Positions 29,250-43,000 of a stretch of 64,000 bases of DNA are shown here, one piece after another. The notes below the pieces were generated by a model. It had not been told where the DNA came from. It ran no database searches and saw only the letters and a list, made by a program, of their open reading frames with translations. The position numbers were made by a program, and so were the translations under genes. Source of the stretch: Branchinecta lynchi (taxonomy: Eukaryota > Arthropoda > Branchiopoda > Anostraca > Branchinectidae); assembly GCA_023053575.1 (NCBI GenBank), contig JAKZAP010000017.1, positions 5,711,501-5,775,500 on the forward strand, read 5' to 3'. Numbering within the stretch: the stretch's first letter is position 1; each line of letters starts with the position of its first letter.

Positions 29250-30475
29250 TGTAACTTTCTATTCCGTGAGCTAGTGTTTGTTATTTCATAATGTAGTGCG
29301 AAAAAAAAATGAAGAAGAAACGAGGTATCGAAAGAGTTCTGGATTAGCAGTGCATTTGTGCTTTTTTTCTAAATGGACAAAAATTTCTCCGCACATACTG
29401 TTCACCTCAACATTACGTTAGACACACGTACAGTTGGATTCATCTAGGCAGGTCTCACCGGATTCTCACTATCGGATTCACCTACACCTGTCAACGTGAC
29501 TACTGAAACGTTTTGCAAAAGATTATATCACGTTAGCCTTATGTACATACAAGAATTATCTCCTTAATGTGCCACAAGCAGAGCTCGATTATTTATACTT
29601 TTTTATTTATTTGTAAATTTTGTAAAAAATATGTGTTAATTAAAGTCTATCTACGGTATTTCCCAGGAATAATCGGACCCCCCAACCTCGGAGAAGGGCG
29701 CGGTCTCCTACCTCTGCTTTAAACATTACATCTCCCTTTACGCGGAGCCTGATCACTCCTGAGCCCCCCCCCCCTTGTGGCAGTCGGGTTTTCGAGGCGA
29801 ACGAAATTTGGATGTAGAGCATTCTCAATCCTGCACGAGATACATTTAAGTTCAAGAGCTAAAAAAATTAGCCAAAGTATTAAAACCTCTCAGTTTCGAT
29901 GTCTTCGAGCTGATTTTGAGTAAAACATATGTAAAGTAAGAAGTCATTTTGCATGACGCGTGCTCCACATGGCTCTTAGCTTCTTGCCTCCTTAACATAC
30001 TACAGTTGCGTTTTTAATCAAAGTTTTGTTCGCCATTGGCTTGGCCGTAGCTTCATTTCCGTTTTTAAACGCCGTCGAAGTTTAACGTTTGCTTAATTAG
30101 TGTTTTTACGACTCCCGCTATCCTTGCCTTGTCACCGTTTCGTCCACGTTTCTAGCAAACTTCGAACTTGCTAACTCACAAACTTAGACCATCAGAGTTT
30201 GAACGAGTTTGAAGGACAAAGAAACTGTGACCAGAGACAAAAACGGTATTTAACTTCAAACTGGCACACCGGTAAAAACACAAATTAATGGCCCATAAAA
30301 CTTGACTACGCAACTTTCGGTCATCAAACCGACCTGGGGGGCTTAGATAAAGATCCAGGGACTTACTGTCTTCAGGACCCCCCTTCTTTGTTATCTCGAA
30401 CCCCCTCCTTAGTGTTGCCAAAGCTAGCTGGCAGGCCCTTGCCCCTTATGCACTGTAATTATGCACTGTAAAACT
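29250..30475. other. Intergenic sequence, unassigned
   Basis: I see nothing gene-like. A C run lies at 29,765-29,774. At 29,600-29,640 there is an AT-rich tail. Confidence 0.35.
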
Positions 30476-30499
30476 TCACCTTTGGTTTTGTTTCGGCCA

Positions 30500-30560
30500 T
30501 AGTATCGGGACAGTAGTCAAGAGGTCGTGCGTTCGATTCCTGCTCCCGGCAGACAAACCT
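30500..30560 (+). repeat. tRNA 3'-half / SINE fragment (B-box-like)
   Basis: GAGGTCGTGCGTTCGATTCC followed by TGCTCCCGGCAGA is a T-arm with TTCGATT loop and the 3' acceptor strand of a tRNA. The matching 5' half is missing. The minus-strand translation (SRNRTHDLL) is a well-known artefact of such tRNA-derived repeats. Confidence 0.6.
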
Positions 30561-31434
30561 TTTGCTTTTTTCTCTACTAACTCAAAGGTCGATTTCTCGG
30601 AAACTGCCCGGATACTGCTAATGGCTGTAACGAGAATTTTTCTTACTCTCAATATCGACTGAGGGTACATTCTTGATATGTCAGCTAGCTCCCGTGTCAA
30701 GTTTGAGTCAAGTTTTCTGTTCCTTTAAGTCAACGTCGCGCCTTTGAATGTATTTGTTTTATTATTTGTTATGCTGATAGTCCGATAAAGGTACGTCAGA
30801 TGACAGTACCGGCTTTATTTCCTGAGTGTGTGGGGGCTTGAGGTGAGTCTTCACCTTCCGGAATCTGGGTTCCCAGATTTTTCGAGATTTCTTTTGAATT
30901 TCTTCTGCGATACTTAAAAATTCCGGAAATCCGGAAGTTCAAAAGCCCCTTTTTCCGGATTATTTTGATATGCGGTTGGACCGGTTTATATTCCACATGC
31001 AATTTACAGAAGACGTCAAAGAATAATCTGGAAGCCTAGATTCCAGAAATTTCGGGAGGTAAAGACCGGACTTTATAAACTGCATCCATTCCCTTCCCTC
31101 CCACCATTGAGCGGTTTTGCTAAAGTCGAACATTTAAGCGATGGCATAGACCATCTAACGGATTAATATGAACCATTGTCCATGTCTTCGATGAAGCCAT
31201 CTATTATGCTGACCTGGAAACCAGACACTGAAAAAAAAATGGTTTGAACTGTCATGATTATTCAGGAGAGGAACTTGTAGATTGTTGTCGTGGTCACGCC
31301 TCCGTGCTTGCGATTTTCTCAAATTCTCGTCTCGGTCTGAGGCTGAAGTCTTGGTAGAGTTATCTATTGAACAAGTAACAATCCGTTGGAAAATGCCCGC
31401 TAGATGACATACGACCGCTGTGTGAAACCATATA

Positions 31435-31894
31435 AGGAGGGTTTTTGCGAGATCTCGGAATCCTTTCCGACGAGCTAAGCGCATCGCGAAAACTTTGGGA
31501 AAGCCATTCCTGGAATAACTTTCCAGCTGGACTGATCGCGTAAACGCCTGGAAAGCTGATGTTGAATTACAAACTTTTTCGAATAAGTATAGCTCACTGG
31601 ACGGTTCTTTGATTATCATATTCTCCATCGAAGTCACCTTAATAACACTTGCCATTTTTTCATTTTATTAGTGATACTTGCACTGTTTTTTCTCCACACC
31701 TTTGAAGTACCCGCCGAAACACCCAACTTTCTGCGGAGCTCTCCACTAACCTCGTCGAATCACTTTCCGGGAAAGTTGGTTTGGTTTCGAAAGCGCAAAA
31801 AACCCGGTTGGGAAGTTCGACAACTTTCCAACGTAGCGCGAAAACCACTGGAAAGTTATTCCAACTTTGCTTTCCAGCTCGCGAAAACCCTCCT
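31435..31894. mobile_element. MITE with AGGAGGGTTTT termini
   Basis: The left end is AGGAGGGTTTTTGCGAG and the complement of the right is AGGAGGGTTTTCGCGAG. The interior repeats AACTTTCC/GGAAAGTT blocks in both orientations. The flanks share ATA (CCATATA / ATACTT), a possible 3-bp TSD. The open frame on the minus strand across it is a by-product. Confidence 0.65.
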
Positions 31895-32079
31895 ATACTT
31901 GTAAGGAAGATTCGAGCTCCTAGTGTTCCATACGCAATCCCGTTGGTTGACGTCTGCGATTCGCTGAGCCTTTAGGATTCCTTTGTTGGTTTGCACCATC
32001 CCTTCCATGTTGACCTAACGAGGCACGTCGATTGCCCTTAAACCAGTTAGGCGCTAAATGGAGAAAGAGCACTTACACC

Positions 32080-32384
32080 GAGCATGTTCCATCCTACTCA
32101 CCGTAGTTACTACGCATGACGTCGCGAATTCTGGCTTTTTGCCGTCAAGGCTGGAACAACTTTTCTATTTTCCCGCAGAATATCATACCACGGGCGAATC
32201 CGACCAATCACGATTCAGAGATCCGTAGTTACTACGCTTACTACGCTCCCGAGCGTGGTAAGCAAATAGTTACTATTAGTTACTATTTCGAGAAGATTGG
32301 AACGGTCAGCGTAGTAACTTTTGGTGATGTTGGAACGGAAATAGTAACTAATAGTTACTATTGGTACGAGGGTGGAACACGCTC
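32080..32384. mobile_element. MITE with GTGTTCCACCC termini, copy 2
   Basis: The termini are GAGCATGTTCCATCC and the complement of GGGTGGAACACGCTC (right end written GGTGGAACACGCTC). The interior matches copy 1 at 28,941 and is rich in AGTTACTA repeats. Confidence 0.7.
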
Positions 32385-32519
32385 ACCGTGACAGAGCTTT
32401 GTTAACAAAGGGTTTATTCCACCCATTAATTTTTTCGCGGCTGGAGGTTATGTACTACAAGGGGTCTCTAGTATACTGAACAGTCGGTGCCAATGATAAC
32501 TTCAATTAGTCTTGACATA

Positions 32520-32525
32520 TTTATT
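32520..32525 (-). terminator. Candidate poly(A) signal for the E75-like gene
   Basis: AATAAA on the minus strand, about 610 nt past the stop codon at 33,134. It is the first canonical hexamer I noticed downstream, and I see no supporting GT-rich element. Confidence 0.3.
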
Positions 32526-33133
32526 TTCGGTTCACTTTAGAAACACAAAAAAGAACCAAAAATAACAACTGTGTACATTTGTTTGCCTATTGCCTCAAAA
32601 CACTGGGATGATTTCCGAAAAAAGGGAACGAGATCCTATACTAAATACAAAAAGAACGCAAAACTTTTTAGCCGAAAATAAACTCTTCAAATGATAACTG
32701 CCAAAATTTTGTACAACAAAAATATCACAAATAGCGAAAAATATATTTCGTTCTATAGCCGAAAAATTTGTAAGTAAAAAATATAGTTATATATAATATT
32801 GAAGGGCTATAAACCTCCACCTCACCTCTGTACCGACCCCAGACAGAAAACCCAAATTTGGTGGGAAAACATAGTTAAAAACACTGAGAACAGGTACACT
32901 AAGAAATAGGATAGATAACAATTCCTTCAATTTGAGTTCGTCGAACGACAACGGTATCCTACAACTGATTCTCGAAGATAGTGTCATACATCCTACAACA
33001 GCAAAACACAAAAATGTCTGCGTTCTACGCAATTTGACCAGGATCTTAGGATTTTCAAAAAAAACATGAAAATATTCGGAAATTGCGTAGATTCAAATCC
33101 AGACATTTTTCTGTTTAAGCGTAATTAGCAATT

Positions 33134-34017
33134 TTAAGCTTGGATATACTGTCCCTCCATGACTGGACTTGGCGATTTCATTGACAAATTCAGCGGCTGG
33201 CTATCGTCTTCCATTGGACAACCATAGCCATCATAACCGATGGGTGTTGGGTAATAATCTTGCTTAACACAATAATAATCGTCTTCATATGGGCGACGCA
33301 TTAGGTTCGAAACGATAACTTCAGCGCGTCGTTGGTTTTCTGTCATTTGCATTGGTCCTTCTGTAAGTGTCCGCGCCAGGATACTGTGGCGCGCAGCTAG
33401 TATACTGCGGGTGGGGCTAGGCTCGTCCGACCGCGCGGCGCGGAACTTCTTGTGCGGCTTATAAGCCTCGTCCATTAACAAATTTGTATCAAAAAGCGGC
33501 GGCGCTTGTAATACGCGCTTTAACACTGGCATGTCCTCTTTGTATATACACTCATCGTAACGGGGCGATGAACAGATTGAGTCCGTCGTGGAACGGGAGG
33601 AGAGCGACACCTTATCCTCAAAGCCACTATCCCCTGGCGACTTTATTCCATACTCTTCGTCGGAACCATAGCTAGTTTCCGACTCGGACTTCATCCGGCG
33701 TTGAGAGCTTGCAACCCCTGCGAGCAAGGGAAGATCGGAGTACACCGAGTCACTACTGGTTACACTACCGGAGGGGCTACACGCTTCCTCTTCCCACGTG
33801 TGCTCAGACCAGGTGTGCTGCTCAGCGTTCCGGTAGGAGAAGAGCTTTTCGGTGTGCAGGGTGTTTAGTGTGCGTAAGTCGGGTATCAATCGGAGGGTTT
33901 CCATAGCAACGACCCGGGCTTGGCCGCCATGTGTGTGGGACAGCATGGACTCAAATACGCCGTGGAGCTTGTATTGCATTTTCTCAATGAGGGCAACATT
34001 TCGCACGCCAGGTCGAT
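33134..34017 (-). CDS. E75: E75-like exon 7: end of ligand-binding domain and F region
   Basis: The minus-strand acceptor is TTTCTTTCAG. It encodes residues 339-632: [15 protein letters not shown] helix region, [14 protein letters not shown] (His393, matching the His proposed as a heme ligand in fly E75), then a Ser/Asp-rich linker. The conserved block [14 protein letters not shown] starts near residue 499 and is followed by [12 protein letters not shown] and an HSILARTL stretch. It ends YIQA and TAA. Confidence 0.97.
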
Positions 34018-37000
34018 CTGAAAGAAAAATATAACATGAGCAAAAAATACCCCAAGAAGTGATCCGAGCCAACTTGGAACCAGTTGGAACTTGCAAACAT
34101 CCATGCAAGCCCACAACCTCAGTTGGAGGATGTCTTGGCAGCAGTCCACCCTACCAGACTCGATCCTATTGGTGTATGCATAAGGGGGTCCAGGGTTAGG
34201 TAAGATAAATTGGCATGTACCGGTCCTTCCACCATAGAATAAGCAGAACTATTTCGAAACTGTGGCTCCCTCACAAAGACGTACGCAAATGCATGACCAT
34301 GCCTTATGCGGACAGAAAATGGCCGCGGGTATTTCAAAGATACTTCTAAAACCAATAGAACATAACCTGGTTTACTTCAATTCTTTTTACACTAAAAGCC
34401 ATGGCAAAGTAGGAAATCTAAACTTACAAGAAGCGCCTTGCATAACATTCCTAAAGGGATGAACCTCCCTCCTTTTCTTACCCGCAACAGATTTTCTCCA
34501 CACATCCCAACTAACCATTGCTAAACTAACCAACCATAACCTCCAAAAACCTCCCTCCTTATCAAAGGAACTACAGTGTCTTAGATTCTTGATGAATATT
34601 CATACAATGAATATTGTATGAATATGACTGTTCAACAAGTGAACAGTCTTGTTCACTTGTTAAAACCCAAACAACAAATCTTCACCGATTTCCAAATATA
34701 AAGCAATTAATTTCTAAGCTTGAATCCATCTCCTTTGTCACTCCACGACGTAGCGCAACAAGTTATTGAGGACACTTCTTGACCCCATTGGTTCAATAAC
34801 CCAAACTTTCGGTCTTACGCCAACACGTCGCTTCACATAACTGGTCCACGCCCTTCAGCCGAAGACATGCAGAAAACCATTTCGAGTCACCATTTAGTTC
34901 AACAAACCTAGTTACATGTTGTATGGTGTAACGACCGGAATTTCTGGCCCAGTTCCAACACAATCACTTAAAGAGTCGGTCAAAAAACTGGCGGGTGGGT
35001 GAATGAACTGAATAATTTTACAAAAAAGCAGGAGTGCCGTTTTTCGCCAAATGTGCGTTCTCCAATCTGGGTCATTGGCTTTTCAAAGAAGCTGAGTAAT
35101 TCGTGGTTTGGGAAAAAAGTAGTGAAATTAATTCATGATTTTGAGGGACAATAAGAGTAGAACAAGATATAATGAGATAAAGATAATGCAGTTCTGCGTG
35201 TAATTAGATGATCGTGTAACTGGGACATGTTTAAATTTGGAAATAACGAACGTAATTTTCAAGAAAAATACTAGCTGGTGAGACAAAATATTCAGTTGAG
35301 ATGAAGTTAAAGCGATCTAGTTGCAGATATACTTTTGGCAAGTTCTAGGTCTACCAAGATAAGGAAATGTTGGTTTTTCGTAATTCATTTTATAAATTCT
35401 ATCGGCACAGAAGCTTCATGGGCATATTTTTTCATCTTTTATACAAATACAGAAGAAACGATAAAAGATAAATAAATATCCAGGAGAATTCAATGAACTC
35501 TATCAAGGAAAAAAAAAAATTCTCTTCTTAAGGGTATCGAACAGGATCCTGTCTAAAACACTTATGTTGACAATACATCACACTTTATACACTATCAAAT
35601 CAAAGAAAACAAGTCTCACCTGAGGCTACAACAACGATTGCACAGAAGATGGCAATTTCAGGCTCTGTAAGCCTCAACCGACTTAGTCTCTCGGCGAAAT
35701 CAAACATGGAATCCATCAGGAAACGGGCGTTGGGGGAGTTTCCCACCATTTCCCTCCTTAGGAGCTGACCGTTCAGGCACAAAAGAGTATTGCTCTGAAA
35801 TAAATAAGGAAATGTTAAATAATTATTACAACGAAATTGCAGCTAATAGCTATCACTGGTAGCCAGGTCAGGATCCAGGAATTTCTTTAAGGGGGGGGGG
35901 GGCGTCTACCCGCAGGTAGGGTTAGAACCTACACCATACAAAATAGTAGGACAAAATCATAGATCGGAAGTTAAAGCCTATACAAACGATTATTTTTGTA
36001 TGTTTCATGGGAGCGGATCGAACCCCTTAACTCCCTGCATACCACCCTGCTGGTAGCACAACTACCAGTGATTTGGCGAGGGGGAGCGGTGTATGTTGGC
36101 AGTCGGTAAGTTGATGTTTTAACTTATGAAAACCGGTTTTGGAGTCAAAACTGTGTTACTGATCCGAAAAACAAGCAAAGCACTATCAACGGAAAGTTTA
36201 AATTCAAAGTATTTTTTTTAAATTCAGTCAGGGGTATAGGTTAGAAAAAGTTGAATTCGAAAGTGTAATAAGCTATCTGCAACTTTCTGCAGGAAGTGAT
36301 TTCTCCACAAAATAAATCGGCCTAAAACTGTAACGCTAACCAAACCGTTTAGACAAAAAAAATGGAAAATACATGAAAACCCAACCACAGCCGAAGGAAA
36401 ATTAACTGATTACCGTATTTTTTCAACTGAAGAAACCTATTTGAACGAAAAGATCGAGACTTCATCAAAGTTACCACAATTCAGCTAGGTGCTGGTGTAT
36501 GAGAAAAATAATAATTAAGAACAAAAATACTCACCTCTGAACTAAACATGGCAGCCATTCGAACGAGCAAAACTTCAAAAACACCTGCTTTCAGGAGAGT
36601 CATCTGGTCTTCCGTTGTAAGGTAGGAGAGGCCTGGTATCCTCTTGGCAAATTCAACTACTGCTCGGATGGCGACAGAAAACCTCTCTGAACAGGGTTGG
36701 AGGGGGCTTCTTGGCTCTGGGTTAAGGGGGCAACCCTAAAAACAAAAGAACAAAAATGAAGATACTTCCCAACCCATGTCTACCGGTGCGTCCCTTCGCG
36801 TTCTTGGATAAGTTATACAACCGCCCGATCAAAGATTTATCTCAAAATAGTAGTATGAAGTTGTACGAAAAAGTAGCATGCAGTACGAACTGATGCTACT
36901 ACATGGTTCTATGCCAAGGGTGCCAACCAGTTGACTTATTACTTGTAGCGCATGTGACCTATTACTCCATCCTCACACGCTCCTCTTAACCCACGATATT

Positions 37001-40000
37001 CTCAAACGTGAAGCTCTTGCCATGGGAATACCGCTTTTTGAAAATCGTGCGCGTTTCATTGATATTGATCCCAGCCGCCACGCCTAACCACGTGACAAAA
37101 GAGGGGAGATCACGTTTGCTAGTCTCCTTTACCGGAAGTAGGTCGAGTGCAGAGCTACGAGGGGACAGAGAGAGGGGATGACACAAAAATTGCTGTCAGT
37201 GCTGCACTAACTATGATGAAAACACTATGACAAGGTTAAAGCTTTCAGTATGACGACGAAGTCCAGCAATTGGACGAAGTCCCGCCTAGCGTTTGTGTGG
37301 ATTCCCGAACGCCAGGTTTTCTTTTACATAATATGCCGGACGTCAGTTCCTCTACGAGTGAAATGTGTACTAGATCTTAGGAGAATTTGCGTCAGAAGTA
37401 GCTTTAGTTCTGTCGGTCACGTGACAGGCTTAGAACGGATGAAAGGAACCTTGAACAAAAAGGGAGCGCTTGTCTCTATCGATTTATAAAACTGGAACAT
37501 TTGTGGATGACCAGGCAAAAACTATCAAACGACAGAGCTCGTTTTAAAGGGAGAAATTCTACGCAATCGCGTGTTTGGGGATGGAAATGTGTCTACAGAA
37601 CATGTATCCACTGCAAACTATAGTCTATCTTGTTCAACTAAAACCTAGTTAAGGTGATCCATTTCACTTTTAAAGTTTTTAAGTTATATTTTGACCGTAT
37701 ATAGCCTTCTACGCATACTACCATAATGCAGCAAGCCTCCAGTCACAGGCGTATCCACGGTGGGGGGGGGGGAGAGCCCCCCTCCCAAAATATAAAAAAA
37801 GATATCTGTTTATGGCCTTAAGCCTCTTGAAACAAATTCCTGGACACGGCCCTGTCTCTAGTACACCGATTCACCGAGTTCTCGACCCCGCGTATTTCTC
37901 AATGTCCCGTCCAAATTCCCTTCTGTATTCTTTTTCCAGAAATCCGTGACCTACATTTCCCGAGACAGAAAAAACAGTTTCCGCAAAGAAACGCGGAGTA
38001 AAACGACTCCGATACGACGCCGTTAGCGCGCGTGACGTCAGCAAGCGTCCTTGGCGAACGTTGGCCTTGATTGATGCTGTGTCCGCTTGCCAGACATTCA
38101 AATTATTTCGTGGAGAGTCATAAAAGTGGTACACTAATGTTTTGCGAAAAATGTGGACTTGCTGCAAGCCCAGACATTTTTCATGACCCAGATGTTACCC
38201 GAGCTTTGCCAGACTTTTAGATAATGGGTTATTTTTTTACAATTTTACCCGAACAGCGTTTCAGACGAAAGAGAACCATTGCCTAATTTTTCCAAAGCAT
38301 TACTAACATTTATTCAAACAATGTTTAGAACGGATACGTCAGCTACGATTCTTCATCAGCGATATTTCGGACCTTCTTGGCAAGGGTCCTCGTCAGGCTG
38401 TCAATCCTCTGGTTCAACTTCGGGGAAGGAAACAAACCTGTAATTGATTACAGGTTTGTTGTTTACAGGGTTGTGTAATTGATTACAGGTTTGTTTTAAA
38501 TTGATTACAGGTTTGTTGTTTACAGGGTTGTGTAATTGATTACAGGTTTGTTGTTTACAGGGTTGTGTAATCGATTACAGGTTTGTTTCCTTCCCCGGAG
38601 TTGAACCAGAGAATTGACAGCCTGACGAGGAACCTTGCCAAAAAGGGCCGAAATATCGCTGATGAAGAATCATAGCTGATGTATCCGTTGTAAACATTGT
38701 TTGAATAAATGTTTCAAAGTGAGCTTGGGCTCAAAGAATATTTAGCATTACTAACATTTTATTACTATTACAAGAGAGCAATGAGAAAATAAAGCTGGAA
38801 CTGGTGATTTTTTATTTTTGTTTTTGTTTTATACCGCCTAATTTTATGGTTAAAACTGACATCATAATAGGGTGAAATTTAAATGTTCATTTTGGTTGGT
38901 TTTTGTTATTATTATTCGTTACCGAACTATATGCCGACTACGGATTGCACTCAGACGAGTGTTACCAAAGTTGAAAGTGTCGAAAGAGCTGTAGGGTATT
39001 GTGTAGTTGTAAGCACCGGGGCTTCTTAAATACAATTATAATGATAATAATAAATTATTTCGAACCTGCTTATTGAACAATCCGGAGCTTCAAAGGGATT
39101 AAAAAAATGGCGTGAACGAAAACAAATATATCAAAAGAACCAGACATTTTTTCAGAATACTGCTGACGTATAATACTTTTTTTTTTTTACGGATATACAC
39201 TTACGAAAAGGGCAGATTCCGTTGCATAGTCTCCCCTCTGGCGTGCAGCCACGGTCATGGACTCGATCCGGTCGCGCGTAAATTCGAAGGTCTCAAGGTG
39301 TGCGTTGACGACGCCGTTGACGAACTTCTCTTCGTCGTCAAGCTCAGCGGTGAGAGCGCGTTCGGTTGATCGTGCGCTAACGGACTGCATCGCTGCAAGG
39401 ATCTTCGCCTTCTCCCGCTTCGGCACTCGACCAAATCGGACGGCTGAAAACGAAATGGTCCTTAACGAGGCTCCGCTACTACCTCAAGAAGAAGCAGAAG
39501 AGATCAAGGGGTCACTCAACTATACCTGACTACAGGACACATTGTTGGTGTTTTATTAACACCGTATGAAAGGTTTTTGAACAGTGACTGATCGAGGTAA
39601 ACCCGAAAAGTAATAAATACATAGTGCTGTCGATCCAAATCGAACGGCGAAAACGGAGTCATTGGGAATGGGATGGCTATTACATTAAAAACATGGAGAA
39701 TATCAAGAGGTTATACTACTAGCGCCGATCTGAAGGTAGGCTAAAATATAGTTTGTCGCCTTTTCAAGTATGTATTAATGTATTAAATTAACCATCATAA
39801 TCTTGTCGGCGCCCACTCAAAGATGCATATTTGCTACAAAGTGCATAATTCAATTAATACTGAAACTGCATCACAAGCAACCAAACAAACTAAGACACCG
39901 GGAAACGATACACATTATGGCTCGGTAAATACAATGTTTAGGGAACTCAAAATAAAATATCATTTTAATTACCATGTCGCTTTTCTAGAAACGGGGGTTC

Positions 40001-43000
40001 ATAGAGGCCACCTGACAAAATCCGCTCTAAAATCGAGCCACCACTATTTTCTTCGTCACACATAGTTTTCCTCGTTTGGAGATAGTGCCTCTAGCAATTC
40101 CAGGCAAATACTGCTCGGGGCAACGCCCTGAGAGAGAGCATTGACATCGCGGACTGACGCACTTGGCCTCTAAAGAGCCAGCCTCGCGCGCTTACGTCAT
40201 CAGTCTCTCGCAAGTTTCCGAACAAGAATTACTATCTGATAACGGGAATAAGTTTGTCTGATTCTGATAAGCCAATAAAGTATGGAATTGAGGATGAAAC
40301 CAAAGTAGTCTGTGCTTAATTCATAAAAAATACCGAAACGTGGCATCGAAAAAATCAAAGTGCTGGGCATTTATTGACAAATCAGACTAAAATGTCAATA
40401 AAACTGAGGAATTTCGAAATATAACCAATGAACTGGTTGGCTATTATGTCTGCCCAGATATCCTTAGCAAAAGTACAGACCTATTCTGGGCTATAAGTGC
40501 CGGTAATTTTTTGTAAATTACGTAAAACAAGCCGTGTACTTGTGCTTTTCTTTGGAAAATCACTTGCTAATTTAAAAAGTCCAATTTTATTTTTTTAAGT
40601 TTATGCAATTATTAATCTAACCATAAAATACTCAAAGTGACTAAACAAAATGGGATGAAGTGCGCGGTCTGTGATGTTGTAGTTAATATTTTGACTTAGG
40701 AAATCCGAGTCTGTAGGCCACTGATCACATTTTTAGTTTAACAAATCCGAGGAAATATTCTTAACTAATCACCTTTTTCACTCGCAATCTTCCTATCCGA
40801 ATACAACTTGGCCTTTCTCGACCACGTTGTGGCCTCCTTTCTTTTATCCATCAAATCTGTCAAATCCAACTTGGGGTACTCAATGCAGCTAGGCATCTTT
40901 ACACGACGGCAACTAAACACTGAATGTTTTTGGCTAAAGCACCTCTGGGCTTCCAAAAAGCTCAAATTTGGGTCAGTCGGAGCCGGTCGGCAGCTGGACG
41001 CTCGGAGTAAAAAACTCATTCGTCACTCGCGAGCGGTCGACGAACTTGCGAAAACCGGTTTTTTACGCGTATGCGAGCGACTTGTACCGGATCCAGTTTT
41101 AAAAGGGTTGGGGTTGTTGAACTTTAGCCCAATAAGGAAAGGATACCGTTCGAATGGGGTGCACTCTTCCCACACATTAGTAAAAAGTGATCGGCTTGCC
41201 GGTTCTTGGACATCCAGCAAAGAAGTACCATCGTTTGAATAAATAGATAGGTTTGCCACAATTTTCGAGGTACAGAAAGTAATCGAACAAATATAGTTCC
41301 GGAAGACGGTGGGAGTCGTTACTGGATGACACCAAAAGGATAAGTCTGCTGCGATTTAACTAACCGGAGTTTTTATGAACTTTTGGAATTCAAACTTAGC
41401 TCTGAAAGAACACTAATGAAAGGGGTGGTCTCTTTTAAATATAGAGGGGGCTTACCATCTCGGCTCATTCCAACAGCGATGCATTTCTTAAGTCGACAGT
41501 ACTGACATCTGTTCCGATTAATTCTCAATATGGAGCACTGCTGGTTCTTAGTACATGGGCGATACTGGATTTTTTGTTGAATACTTCTTCTGAAGAAACC
41601 CTGAAAACAAATAATGTTGTATACAAAATTACATAATAGTAATCATTGTAATAATAAGGCTTTCGGCTCTATAAATTTGGGCATTAAGATTTGTCAGTTA
41701 CTAAATAGCAATGTTATATATAAGGGAGTTTTAAATACCGGCGTTTAACAAGTACGTCCTTACGAATGTTTTGATGTCTCTTTCATTTTTATTTATGTTC
41801 CTGCTCGAAACATGTTGCTGCAAAGGAAAGGACATTTCATACCTGGAATCTGGATTAACCGTGACCAATTGGTAGGTTTGTGAAAAGAAGAAGGTGAAGA
41901 TTAGATTATGTTTAGTACGTCCACGTTTTGACGAACTTTAAAAATAATACCCAAAGGCCGAAGAGACTCGCATTTTTCTTCACAGTCGGCTGTAATCACA
42001 GCTAGAAACACCAGATTATGTATGTGCCTTCCTTTCCGTTATCCGGATTCAAATTCTCCAAAAATCAACAAATTATCGAGTCTATAATACCGAGGCTGTA
42101 GCACTGTGACAAGCAAAATACTGTCGTAGATGTGTTTTGACATGACCCCATTTTTGTGCGCATAAACTATCACAATTGCTGAATAAAAGTAACAGTAATT
42201 AATTCATTTTGCTTTGTTGTTCACAGACAACAATTGAAGACAAAAATTACTTTGCTTGATCCAGACCTCTACTTTTGTGACTAATAGTTTTCTTGGGGAA
42301 GGAACCGGATCAAACTCCGTACAACATCTGTCGAAATTGTTATCTTGGCATTCGAGAAACTTCCGTTCCAGAAAAAGTAGTTGCAACACGATGGAAATTC
42401 TGCTACGCAAGCAACCTGAATCGCGGTCATTCTCCTTGGCGTCATCGACCGCTCGTCGAGAGTAAAAGCAAAACGCGTCAAAAACCTCGAAAACGCAACA
42501 AAGGTGGGTCATTGGCACTTAGATCTTTTGACTGCTTTACACCTCCCGGCGATACGACGTCGCAGACGTGAGTGCGAGTTTTTAAGAGACTGATGAGTCA
42601 AGCAGTCGATTTTCGGAAGTACGAAGTTTGACCCGGTAGCCCCCAAGAAAAAACCTTGACAATTCCTGAGCCTCGTTTTTGTTGCATGCTGCAGGTCCAC
42701 TTCTCGGTCGGTTCCGGACTGATTCTTCACACATTCGTTTTTGAACTGCAGTGCTTCCGAGGAAGACGGCAGCACGACGGACTTGCTCACCGACCAAGTC
42801 CGCGTGCTTCCCTGCAAGGTGCTGCAGCGCTGCCGCTTCAACCAAGAAGAAAGTGGGTTCAAAAACGCATATTGTGCAAAAGCAAAGAAGTGCTGCATCA
42901 GCGATGCGGCAGAGCTATTGCAACAAAACCGAGATTCTGTCTAAAGAGATGGGAAACTTTCTTGCTGAATCGGTTAAAAAGAATGGTTATGTGATAAAGA

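Larger units (their letters stand above)
38312..38743. mobile_element. HHR element with two inverted hammerhead arms and 16-bp TSD
   Basis: A perfect 16-bp target duplication, AGCATTACTAACATTT, lies at 38,296-38,311 and 38,744-38,759. The arms are inverted copies of a ~125-bp unit, each carrying a hammerhead-like core (minus strand 38,404-38,340; plus strand 38,614-38,682). Between them are 35-bp tandem repeats (TTGATTACAGGTTTGTTG...) at 38,437-38,588. The right end is the family tail GAGCTTGGGCTCAAAGAATA. There is no ORF. TSD length and inverted terminal units fit Penelope-like retroelement logic, but no RT is present. Confidence 0.75.

Noticed and set aside
30476..30700. Minus-strand frame containing SRNRTHDLL as a protein
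   Set aside because: This phrase is a known artefact of translating tRNA-derived sequence; the plus strand shows a tRNA T-arm.
31155..31655. A 166-codon minus-strand open frame as a gene
   Set aside because: It overlaps the AGGAGGG-ended MITE, has no recognisable domain and no splice or conservation support.
33484..34034. Plus-strand open frames across the E75 last exon
   Set aside because: They are antisense shadows of a conserved coding exon.
38437..38588. 35-bp repeats as a CRISPR array
   Set aside because: Head-to-tail units without unique spacers, inside a retroelement-like insert in a eukaryotic intron.
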